NCBI RefSeq assembly: GCF_037577855.1
Contig: NZ_JBAKFX010000002.1
Location: 62,001-126,000, forward strand
DNA length: 64,000 bases
Direction: 5' to 3'
DNA from: Dethiothermospora halolimnae
GTDB taxonomy: Bacteria > Bacillota > Clostridia > Tissierellales > VENL01
Below the pieces are notes generated by a model. The model saw only the letters and a list, made by a program, of their open reading frames with translations, made no database searches and was not told where the DNA came from. The position numbers and the translations under genes are program-made. This document shows, one piece after another, positions 1 through 6,867 of this stretch (positions are counted from its first letter, which is position 1; the number at the start of each line of letters is the position of its first letter).

Positions 1-266
1 TCCTTTTTTATTACTTCTAAAACAGGAATACCTGCGGTACCACTGGGTTCTCCATCATCACTATATCTCTGAATATTACTATTTTCTCCAAAAGCATAGG
101 CATAAACATTGTGGGTGGCATCTTTATGTTTAGTATTTATCTTTTCAATAAACTCTATAGCCTCATCCTCACTGGAAATAGGCTTTGCATACCCAATAAA
201 TCTCGACTTATTTATAATAACTTCATCTGACCCAAACTTATGTATTGTTTTATATCTATTTTTCAT
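1..266 (-). CDS. YigZ/IMPACT family protein (3' part missing)
   Basis: Only the first 88 codons are present; the gene runs off the left edge of the window. The start ATG at 266 is preceded by a GGAGGG site. The reading begins MKNRYKTIHKFGSDEVIINK and continues with KSRFIGYAKPISSEDEA, a stretch with NTKHKDATHNVYAYAFG, and then YSDDGEPSGTAG. The DDGEPSGTAG signature is characteristic of the YigZ/UPF0029 (IMPACT N-terminal domain) family. The cellular role of bacterial members is poorly defined; ribosome or translation-stress links are proposed for eukaryotic IMPACT. The family call is firm, the function is not. Confidence 0.85.
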   Translation of the reverse strand, partial: MKNRYKTIHKFGSDEVIINKSRFIGYAKPISSEDEAIEFIEKINTKHKDATHNVYAYAFGENSNIQRYSDDGEPSGTAGIPVLEVIKK

Positions 267-640
267 AATTCCCTCCTTTGAACTTTTCTATCCTTTTATA
301 GCCCTATATTAATATACATTATTATATCATGTAAAGCAAAAGAGGCTAAAGTATAAATACAGTGTATAAATATAATATCTTTATAGCTGTAAGGCTTCTT
401 GTAGAAAATCTACCATGCCAAAAGCTGTATTTTTTTGATAAGCTGTGGGATTACGAATCCCCCAGCAACACATAAGTTACAAGTTCCCAGCAACACATAA
501 ATTACAAGTTTCCAGCAACATAGGAGTTATAAGTTCCCAGCAACATAGGAGTTATAAGTCCCCAGCAGCTAAATTTTATTGTTATTCTATACCAAATGGC
601 TTTAAAATTGTTCTGAATATATTTAAGACCTAAATGACGT
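267..640. repeat. Intergenic composite repeat: hairpin plus 25-bp tandem array
   Basis: No gene is seen between 267 and 667. A hairpin at 442-466 has 11-nt arms GCTGTGGGATT and AATCCCCCAGC around ACG, with one mismatch. From 461 it runs into four to five copies of a 25-bp unit that begins CCCAGCAACA; the units start at 461, 486, 511, 536 and 561. The block ends near 610-632 in an imperfect copy of a TCTGAATATATT-AGACC module that also ends the related elements at 6201-6222 and 11346-11368. The upstream text around 407-440 resembles 11250-11285, so the whole block looks like one copy of a composite element. Confidence 0.8.
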
Positions 641-642
641 AA

Positions 643-667
643 GAAAAAAGGATAGCTAAGCTATCCT
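643..667 (-). terminator. Rho-independent terminator of the Nudix gene
   Basis: The inverted repeat GGATAGCT/AGCTATCC (650-666) is followed on the minus strand by a run of Ts at 643-649. It lies immediately after the stop codon of the gene at 668-1105. Confidence 0.85.
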
Positions 668-1105
668 TTAGACTAATACTACTTCTTGCTCCGATAATTT
701 TTTATATTTTTTATATGATAAATGTACTAAAGATTTGTCTTGATTATATGTGATCATATTAATCGCATCTTCTATATTATAAAAACCACCATCTGTAAAT
801 CCCTGTCTTTTGTTTATTTCAAAGTGGCTATCAGCTGTCTCCATTAAATACCATACTATTTGGTTAAAAACCTGTTTTTGTCTTGTAAACGAATAAAATT
901 CGTAACAAGTTTCCCCGGCTGTAGAAATAATATCTACATGCTCCAGTCCAGTCTCTTCTTTTACTCTAAAAAGAGCTGTTTCAGTAGACAGGAAACCATT
1001 ACGAATTTTTCCTTTGGGTAATACCCATTCACCTTTTTCATTTTTAAGTACAAATACTTTATCTTCTTTAAATACTACACCACCAGCACAATGCCTAAGT
1101 ATCAA
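668..1105 (-). CDS. Nudix-fold protein with a degenerate Nudix box
   Basis: This 145-residue protein has the size and N-terminal strand pattern (RHCAGGVVFKEDKVFVLKNEKG, then WVLPKG) of Nudix hydrolases, which cleave nucleoside diphosphate derivatives. The Nudix box is altered. Where G-x5-E-x7-REU-x-EE-x-G is expected, the protein reads GKIRNGF, with F in place of the first E, and later ALFRVKEETG, where the RE pair is replaced by FR. The EE-T-G part remains. Catalysis may therefore be changed or lost. The start is a TTG at 1105 with GGAGG nine bases upstream; no ATG lies in frame nearby. It is a single gene with its own terminator. Confidence 0.75.
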   Translation of the reverse strand: MILRHCAGGVVFKEDKVFVLKNEKGEWVLPKGKIRNGFLSTETALFRVKEETGLEHVDIISTAGETCYEFYSFTRQKQVFNQIVWYLMETADSHFEINKRQGFTDGGFYNIEDAINMITYNQDKSLVHLSYKKYKKLSEQEVVLV

Positions 1106-1313
1106 TGGAATACGCCTCCTTTTAAGTTTAGGAAAGTTTATAACTTACTGTAATGTTTCTTTTTATTATTATATTTATAATTATACCCAATTATACTAAA
1201 TATTATAGTTTCAATTCACAAAATTTTCATATATTTTTTATTTTTATAGGTTATACATATCTTGGTTTAAATGAGGAAAAATAAATAATAATAAAGTGTT
1301 TTGAGGTGATTTA

Positions 1314-1772
1314 ATGTACGTAATTTATCATTGTGTTGGTGGTACCCATTCTTCTGCTATTGCTGCAGCAATACATTTAAAATTATTACCCACTAATAAA
1401 ATACCAACTGCTGATGAAATAACTGCTATACCTTTCTTCGATACATTGACCAAAGAAGACCAAGGAAAGATTCTTTTCAGAGGTGTGGATAATAAAGGAA
1501 ATAAGATTTTCACATTATCTAGACAGTTTGTACCCCAACTGGTTTTACCAGCTATTAAAGATTCCTGGGAACTATCAGGGGGTAATCTTGATGATCTCCT
1601 TCTTGTAAACACAATGCCCTCTGTTAATTTTTTAATGAAACTAGGGGGATTTAGTTCAAGGAGACTTCATCTTGTATCCTTTGGCAGACCCATTGTTACA
1701 AAGGGAACTATAAAAACCTATAACAATATCTTAAATATAGTTAATAAGACCATAGATAAAATAAAGAATTAA
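1314..1772 (+). CDS. DUF3189 family protein
   Basis: The 152-residue product begins MYVIYHCVGGTHSS and contains DNKGNKIFTLSRQ and NTMPSVNFLMKLGGFSSR. This resembles the DUF3189 family of Firmicutes, whose function is not known. The start ATG follows TGAGGTGATTTA. There is no signal peptide or membrane segment. The gene converges on the HEAT-repeat gene, and the two stop codons overlap by three bases. The last codons (TIDKIKN) form the left arm of a palindrome whose right arm encodes the end of the opposing gene. Confidence 0.75.
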   Translation: MYVIYHCVGGTHSSAIAAAIHLKLLPTNKIPTADEITAIPFFDTLTKEDQGKILFRGVDNKGNKIFTLSRQFVPQLVLPAIKDSWELSGGNLDDLLLVNTMPSVNFLMKLGGFSSRRLHLVSFGRPIVTKGTIKTYNNILNIVNKTIDKIKN

Positions 1773-1797
1773 ATAGCTTTTATTTTATCTATGGTCT
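1747..1797. terminator. Bidirectional palindrome shared by two convergent coding ends
   Basis: The arms at 1747-1765 and 1779-1797 are perfect 19-bp inverted repeats (AGACCATAGATAAAATAAA and its complement) around a 13-base loop. Both arms lie in coding sequence. The loop holds the stop codons of both convergent genes. It probably acts as a terminator for both, although no long T run follows either side. Confidence 0.7.
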
Positions 1798-2428
1798 CTA
1801 TTGCTGCTTTTTTAACATACTCTTTTTCCTTGTCTTTAGACAATATACCTTTAAGCTTTTCAATAGTTTTATCATCCCCAATATGGGATAAAGCCTTAAT
1901 AGCATATTGCCTTACCTGGGGATTATCATCTAGTATCATATTCTCTAGCCATTCTCTAGTACTATCATCCTTTATTTTTCCTAGGGCAGAACAAGCTAGC
2001 CTTCTTATATTTACTTGTCTATTTCTTAACTCCATCCTAAGTAGAGGGAGTAATTTTTTATCTTTAAGCTCTCCAATTAACCATATAAGTATCATTTTAT
2101 CTTCTAAATTTTTAAACTTAATATATCTCTTATATATATCCTCACAAAGTCTATTTTTTGTTTCTTTATCTAATCTTTTTAAATATAATAATCTTTTATG
2201 TTTATCTAGACTTAATAGTTTTACTAATAAATCATTATTTTTATCAGTTTTTTTACTATTATTAAAATACATTTTACTTTTTATTATATGATTTTCCACT
2301 TCTTTTTTACTTATACCTCTGATTATTGATATAGCTTTTGTGGTTTTTCCCTCTAGATATAGCATATAGGATATAAAGGGATCATCAATGTTTTGTATAT
2401 TATTCCACCTAAGTTCATTTTTCTTCAC
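1769..2428 (-). CDS. HEAT-repeat protein
   Basis: The product is about 219 residues. The second half has tandem helical HEAT/PBS-lyase-like repeats, recognisable by ELKDKKLLPLLRMELRNRQ, VNIRRLACSALGKIKDDST, NPQVRQYAIKALSHIGDD and YVKKAAIETIDKI. The N-terminal half is charged and helical with no recognised domain. Such repeats usually form a protein-binding surface, so a scaffold role is inferred. The GTG at 2428 fits the AAGGGTGAT site better than the GTG at 2437, which lies inside that site. It follows hflX by 13 bases and is probably co-transcribed with it. The TIDKIK end is mirrored by the facing gene. Confidence 0.75.
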   Translation of the reverse strand: MKKNELRWNNIQNIDDPFISYMLYLEGKTTKAISIIRGISKKEVENHIIKSKMYFNNSKKTDKNNDLLVKLLSLDKHKRLLYLKRLDKETKNRLCEDIYKRYIKFKNLEDKMILIWLIGELKDKKLLPLLRMELRNRQVNIRRLACSALGKIKDDSTREWLENMILDDNPQVRQYAIKALSHIGDDKTIEKLKGILSKDKEKEYVKKAAIETIDKIKAI

Positions 2429-2441
2429 TGGTATCACCCTT

Positions 2442-3725
2442 TTAGTCTATAATATATTCCTTATATCTATCATAGTCTATTGAGTCTAAAACTGTTGTTA
2501 TTATTGCTCCTTCTTCTGTATATTCCTTTTTTTCCACCTTTGTCTTATCAAAAATATATGATGAAATATTTCCTTTATTATAGGGAATCAAAAGATTAAC
2601 TTTATAATACTTTTGAGGTAGATTTTCCTCTATTTCTGTCATCAATCTATCAATATTAGTTCCATCATATGCCGATATAAAAACTTTAGGCCCATTTATA
2701 TCGTAGTCTACATTTTCACTATTGTTTTTGTCAATTTTATTAAATACCGTTATTATTGGCTTTTCAAGAACATCTAATTTTTTAAGAACATCTAGTGTTG
2801 TTTTTATCTGGATATCTAAATCTTCATTTGTTATATCAACAACATGAACCAATAAATCAGCATAATTTACTTCTTCTAATGTACCCTTAAATGCTTCTAT
2901 TAAATGGGTAGGTAGTTTACTAACAAAACCTACTGTATCAGTTATTAGAAAATGTTGACCATTTGGTAAAGTACTCTTTCTTAAGGTTGTATCTAGTGTA
3001 GCAAATAGCATATTTTCTGAATATACTTCCTTGTCTAGATTATACTCTTCACTTCTTTTTATAATATTGTTTAATAATGTGGACTTACCTGCATTTGTAT
3101 AACCTACCAATGCAACTATAGGTAGCCCTGAATCCATTCTCTTCTTTCTCTTTATTTCTCTGACATTTCCTATTTCCTTTAGTTGCCTTTTTATCTCTGT
3201 AATCCTTGATAGTATATGTCTTCTATCTATCTCTAACTTTTTCTCTCCCGGTCCCCTGGTTCCTATACCTGCTCCAGTACGGGAAAGTTGAGTTCCTAAC
3301 CCGATCAATCTTGGTAAACGATACTTCAACTGGGCTAATTCCACCTGTAGTTTACCTTCCTTTGATGTAGCCCTTCTAGCGAAAATATCCAATATAAGAT
3401 TGGTTCTATCTATAACATTTCTACCTATTATTTCTTCTAGATTCCTTATTTGAGCTCCCGATAACTCATCATTAAACACCACAGTATCTATATCTAGCTC
3501 TTCACAATAATTATGTATTTCTTGAGCCTTTCCCTTTCCTATATAATAGGCTGAATCTATTTTATGCCTATTTTGGACTATTCCCTCTATAGGCTCTGCT
3601 TCAGCAGCAAAGGTTAATTCCTTTAGTTCATCCATGGAGCTATCGATATCAATTCCCTTTTTATCATTTAAGCTTACACCTACTAATAATACCCTTTCTT
3701 TTTTGTTGTCCATTTCTTCTCTCAT
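2442..3725 (-). CDS. hflX: GTPase HflX
   Basis: HflX is a ribosome-associated GTPase that in known species splits stalled or heat-damaged 70S ribosomes. The 427-residue protein has the family layout. The N-terminal HflX domain (about 10-110) is followed by the glycine-rich linker GTQLSRTGAGIGTRGPGEKK (144-163) and a coiled segment. The G domain follows, with G1 GYTNAGKST at 208-216, G3 DTVGF at 263-267 and G4 NKID at 329-332. The start ATG is preceded by GAGGGTGATACT. The HEAT-repeat gene follows directly, suggesting an operon of two. Confidence 0.95.
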   Translation of the reverse strand: MREEMDNKKERVLLVGVSLNDKKGIDIDSSMDELKELTFAAEAEPIEGIVQNRHKIDSAYYIGKGKAQEIHNYCEELDIDTVVFNDELSGAQIRNLEEIIGRNVIDRTNLILDIFARRATSKEGKLQVELAQLKYRLPRLIGLGTQLSRTGAGIGTRGPGEKKLEIDRRHILSRITEIKRQLKEIGNVREIKRKKRMDSGLPIVALVGYTNAGKSTLLNNIIKRSEEYNLDKEVYSENMLFATLDTTLRKSTLPNGQHFLITDTVGFVSKLPTHLIEAFKGTLEEVNYADLLVHVVDITNEDLDIQIKTTLDVLKKLDVLEKPIITVFNKIDKNNSENVDYDINGPKVFISAYDGTNIDRLMTEIEENLPQKYYKVNLLIPYNKGNISSYIFDKTKVEKKEYTEEGAIITTVLDSIDYDRYKEYIID

Positions 3726-3791
3726 AGTATCACCCTCTTGTATTTATATACTCTCTATTATATAGTATATCAAAAAATCATCAACTTAACA

Positions 3792-4451
3792 TTAATCTGT
3801 TGGCACAGCATTCCAAAATTCCTCTTCAGGTACGAATATATAGCTTTCAGGTACATCTCCAACTATTACTGTTTCAGCAATAGGTACAGTAGAGGAGACT
3901 TCAACAGTATTTGAAGTTAATGGAACAATAATTCTTACCTTTGAGTTTATAACTAGATAAACTTTATGTATTGTCTGATTTATACCAGCATTTTGAAACT
4001 CAGTACTAAAGTCCACCGTCACAGTACCTTGGGGTACTATCTCAACCTTTATTTTAGGACCATACTTGGCTAGTATTTGACTATTTAATACACTACCGAG
4101 GGGCACTCTTATACTATTAGTAGCTATTTGTCTCATTTGATCCTGTACCTCTAGGGCAACATCCGATGCTATGCTATTCATAAGAACTGTATTGGCTTGC
4201 ATCATAGTAACCTTACCTCGATTATCGGTTCTAACAAATATTAAGTCTTTATACTTTATATCATCTTGTATCTTAGTTTGAACTGCCTCATTTATGGCTT
4301 GAGTAGCTATCATTCTAGCCTTTGCCTCAGACATCGCCAATATGGTAGGCTTTATATTTTTTTCAACTATTATAAATCCATATATAGAAAAGACAAGGAT
4401 TAATACAATTGCAATGAAAAATCCTTTTTTCTTTGATTTTCTGTTTCTCAA
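3792..4451 (-). CDS. yunB: Sporulation protein YunB
   Basis: YunB is a sigma-E-controlled protein needed for normal sporulation in Bacillus subtilis. The 219-residue product has one N-terminal membrane segment (about residues 10-30, FFIAIVLILVFSIYGFII). The conserved ARMIATQAINEAV segment and the VRVPLGS-like stretch RVPLGSVLNSQILAKYGPK come next, and the end is acidic. The start is TTG at 4451 behind AGAAGGGGTG. That ribosome binding site lies inside the right arm of a terminator-like hairpin between this gene and the upstream M23 peptidase gene, so initiation or read-through may be structure-controlled. Confidence 0.88.
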   Translation of the reverse strand: MRNRKSKKKGFFIAIVLILVFSIYGFIIVEKNIKPTILAMSEAKARMIATQAINEAVQTKIQDDIKYKDLIFVRTDNRGKVTMMQANTVLMNSIASDVALEVQDQMRQIATNSIRVPLGSVLNSQILAKYGPKIKVEIVPQGTVTVDFSTEFQNAGINQTIHKVYLVINSKVRIIVPLTSNTVEVSSTVPIAETVIVGDVPESYIFVPEEEFWNAVPTD

Positions 4452-4485
4452 AAAAACACCCCTTCTACATTATATGCAGAAGGGG
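4452..4485 (-). terminator. Terminator-like hairpin overlapping the yunB ribosome binding site
   Basis: On the minus strand CCCCTTCT (4485-4478) pairs with AGAAGGGG (4466-4459), and an inner GCATATAATGT loop can pair further. A T run ends in the TTG start codon of yunB. The right arm is also the yunB Shine-Dalgarno sequence. It follows the M23 peptidase gene, so it can act as that gene's terminator. Confidence 0.7.
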
Positions 4486-4529
4486 GTTATGATGTTATTT
4501 TAAAATTATTTAACTTCAAAACTAAATTA

Positions 4530-5879
4530 TTAATATTTAAGAAATTTCAATGGATCTATCGGTTGTCCATTTTTCCTAACCTCAAAGTGGAGGTGGGGTC
4601 CTGTTACATTTCCAGTAGCTCCCGATAGCGATATTACCTGTCCTCTATATACCCTATCCCCTTTTTTTACTTTTAACTTGCTATTGTGGGCATAGTATGT
4701 AACATATCCATTTTCATGGTCAATTTTTACAAGATAACCATAACTATTATTCCAACCGGCAAATATAACCTTGCCACCATCGGTTGCTTTAACCGGTGTA
4801 CCTGTACTCATCCCTATATCTATGCCATTATGATTGCTTCCCCACCTTGGTCCATATCTTGAGGTAAGACTTCCTCTACTTGGATTCCGAAAGGAACCAT
4901 ATGCCATGGTTTTAGGTCTTCTTTTAGTACCCTTTAACACAATTTGTTCTGTAGGTTCTTTTATGATTTGTTCATTTATCAAGTCCTTATTTATTTCTAC
5001 TCCATCTTTCCAAATAATCTCGGCTTCTACTATCTTCTCTCCTTTTTCTCCCTGCTTTTTTATCTTAGAATCCCCTTGATACATAGAATCAGTTTCTTCA
5101 TATCTAACCTCATAGGGAATCTGTTCTTTATATTCTGTTTCTTCTATTACTTTTACACTTATTAAAGGCTTTGGAATTGTAAGTTTTAATGTTTGTCCAA
5201 TCTGAAGCTTATCTAAATCAATTTCTGGATTAGCTTTTTTAATATCTTTTAAACTTATATCATATCTTACAGATAGTTGAGAGATCGTATCCCCTTCCTG
5301 TACTACGTATTTTTTTATTTCATCTTTTCCTATTGATATAAGATTATAGGCCTTTTCAGTCTCTATTATCTCACTAAAATCTACAAACTTTTTAGTTATA
5401 TTAATATCCTGAAAAAAGCTTACTTCTTTGATTTTATCACTTTTCACTCCTTCTAAGTATTTAGCCTTTAAATCTTCTAAAATTTTATTAGCTGACATTT
5501 TATTATCTAATATAGCTAAGTCTTGTCCATCTACTTTTAATGAGTATCCTTCTACTTTTACGGTAATATTATTCTTTATCTTAGATTTAATATCATCTTT
5601 ATCTAACCCGTTGCCTTTAAATTTTGAGGTTTTCTCAAAGGTAATATTTTCAAGAATTTTAACTTCCTTATTGTATTTATCTTCATATTCTGATTTAATA
5701 TCCTTTAATATATTTACAACATCTTCTTTTTCTTTAACATTTCCTATTAACTTATCACCTATTTTCACTGCATAACATCTACTGGATATGTATCCGGTGG
5801 TCACTGTTATTATTGTTAACAATACTACAATCCCTAATACAAGTAATCCCTTTCTATTTTCTATATTTAAAGACTTCAT
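4530..5879 (-). CDS. LysM-G5-M23 peptidoglycan endopeptidase
   Basis: This 449-residue cell-wall enzyme probably cleaves peptide cross-links in peptidoglycan outside the membrane. It has one N-terminal membrane segment (about 12-31) and an extended region to about 185. A LysM domain follows (about 190-236, YVVQEGDTIS through LQIGQTLKLTIP), then a G5 domain (about 240-318) and a C-terminal M23 domain (337-445). Metal ligands are visible as H350 and D354 (HNGID) and H431 in GPHLHFE, with H398 in YYAHNS. The ATG is preceded by AGGAGG. It lies upstream of yunB, which suggests, without proving, a sporulation role. Confidence 0.9.
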   Translation of the reverse strand: MKSLNIENRKGLLVLGIVVLLTIITVTTGYISSRCYAVKIGDKLIGNVKEKEDVVNILKDIKSEYEDKYNKEVKILENITFEKTSKFKGNGLDKDDIKSKIKNNITVKVEGYSLKVDGQDLAILDNKMSANKILEDLKAKYLEGVKSDKIKEVSFFQDINITKKFVDFSEIIETEKAYNLISIGKDEIKKYVVQEGDTISQLSVRYDISLKDIKKANPEIDLDKLQIGQTLKLTIPKPLISVKVIEETEYKEQIPYEVRYEETDSMYQGDSKIKKQGEKGEKIVEAEIIWKDGVEINKDLINEQIIKEPTEQIVLKGTKRRPKTMAYGSFRNPSRGSLTSRYGPRWGSNHNGIDIGMSTGTPVKATDGGKVIFAGWNNSYGYLVKIDHENGYVTYYAHNSKLKVKKGDRVYRGQVISLSGATGNVTGPHLHFEVRKNGQPIDPLKFLKY

Positions 5880-6279
5880 TTTAGACCCTCCTATTAAATT
5901 CCTTTGTCATTATAGCAAAGTTACATTAAAAATCCAAATATGAACATATGTCAAATACCATGTTAATCATTAAAGATTAAGTAATAATCAAATTAGGTAA
6001 ATCTTTTTAAAATGTCCTTATTGATTCTATCAAAAGAATATTAACAAATTATGAACAAAACAAAAATACTCCCCTTTTAGTGCTTCTTTCTTCATTTGGG
6101 GTACACGGGATAAATTATATGGACTTTATTATTCTATATTATGGGTAAACATTTGGTATATGGTGTTGTAGGCTCTAATATACTATTAGAGATTTAAAAT
6201 GGTCCTGAATATATTCAGGACCTAAATGGAAAATATATCTTTATATCAAAGAATAGATTCCTCTCCAAATCACTATTAC
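5880..6279. other. Intergenic region with a perfect 22-bp palindrome
   Basis: No coding gene is seen in these 400 bases. The palindrome GGTCCTGAATATATTCAGGACC-type sequence at 6201-6222 is perfect, with 11-bp arms. Its context TTTAAAAT before and TAAATGG after matches the end modules at about 610-635 and 11340-11370, so it looks like a stand-alone copy of the 3' end of the composite repeat. It may also serve as a terminator for the gene at 6280-6792. Confidence 0.6.
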
Positions 6280-6792
6280 TTATAGCTTGTCATTTCTAAT
6301 TATTTTTTTCAATATATTTTTATAATCTTTAGCCCTTTGTGATGGAGCGACAATATGTCTACCTTGCCATTCCTTCCCTGTTCCCACAAGTAAAATTGAT
6401 TCTAAATCATATATTCCTAACATAAAATCATCAGAACCCATCCCATTATCTCTGTATACCCCACCTAGCATCCGCTTAGTTTCTGAAGGTCCTGTTAAAG
6501 CATGAAAGTTATATTCTTTGCCGTCTATAAGTATGGTTCCTTCAAGCTTTTGAATTAAATGTATATCAAAGTCTAATATAGAGCCCCTTATTATTCCCCT
6601 ATGAAGTTTAGCATTAATTTTAATTGTAGTATTTTTTATGATTTTATCTTTGCTAGGCTCCATAATAGTAGCTTTATTAAAGGTTTTATTTATTTCAATT
6701 GGTATTCTATAAATGTTCAATCCTATCGAAATCCCCAATGTGATTGTAATTGTTATTATTAATATATACATTCTTTTAGATAACTTCTTCAT
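6280..6792 (-). CDS. Membrane-anchored protein of unknown function
   Basis: I do not recognise this 170-residue protein. It has a basic start (MKKLSKR), one N-terminal membrane segment or signal anchor (about 8-27), and an otherwise soluble, probably beta-rich extracellular part. Visible landmarks are the acidic/glycine stretch YRDNGMGSDDFMLGIYDLES and the basic C-terminus. There is no lipobox Cys. The ATG follows GAGGAGAAG. It lies 75 bases downstream of the histidine kinase gene on the same strand and could be co-transcribed with it, possibly as an output or sensor partner; that is inference from position only. Confidence 0.6.
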   Translation of the reverse strand: MKKLSKRMYILIITITITLGISIGLNIYRIPIEINKTFNKATIMEPSKDKIIKNTTIKINAKLHRGIIRGSILDFDIHLIQKLEGTILIDGKEYNFHALTGPSETKRMLGGVYRDNGMGSDDFMLGIYDLESILLVGTGKEWQGRHIVAPSQRAKDYKNILKKIIRNDKL

Positions 6793-6867
6793 AAGTTTAC
6801 TTCTCCTCTCATCCTTAAGTATTAGTTTTACTATTGTAAATATATCTTAAAAAAATATAAGTTATTT

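Noticed and set aside
445..633. Plus-strand ORF of 62 codons over the 25-bp array
   Set aside because: It follows the repeat, has no ribosome binding site, and the 25-bp period shifts frame with every unit, so no repeated peptide is kept.
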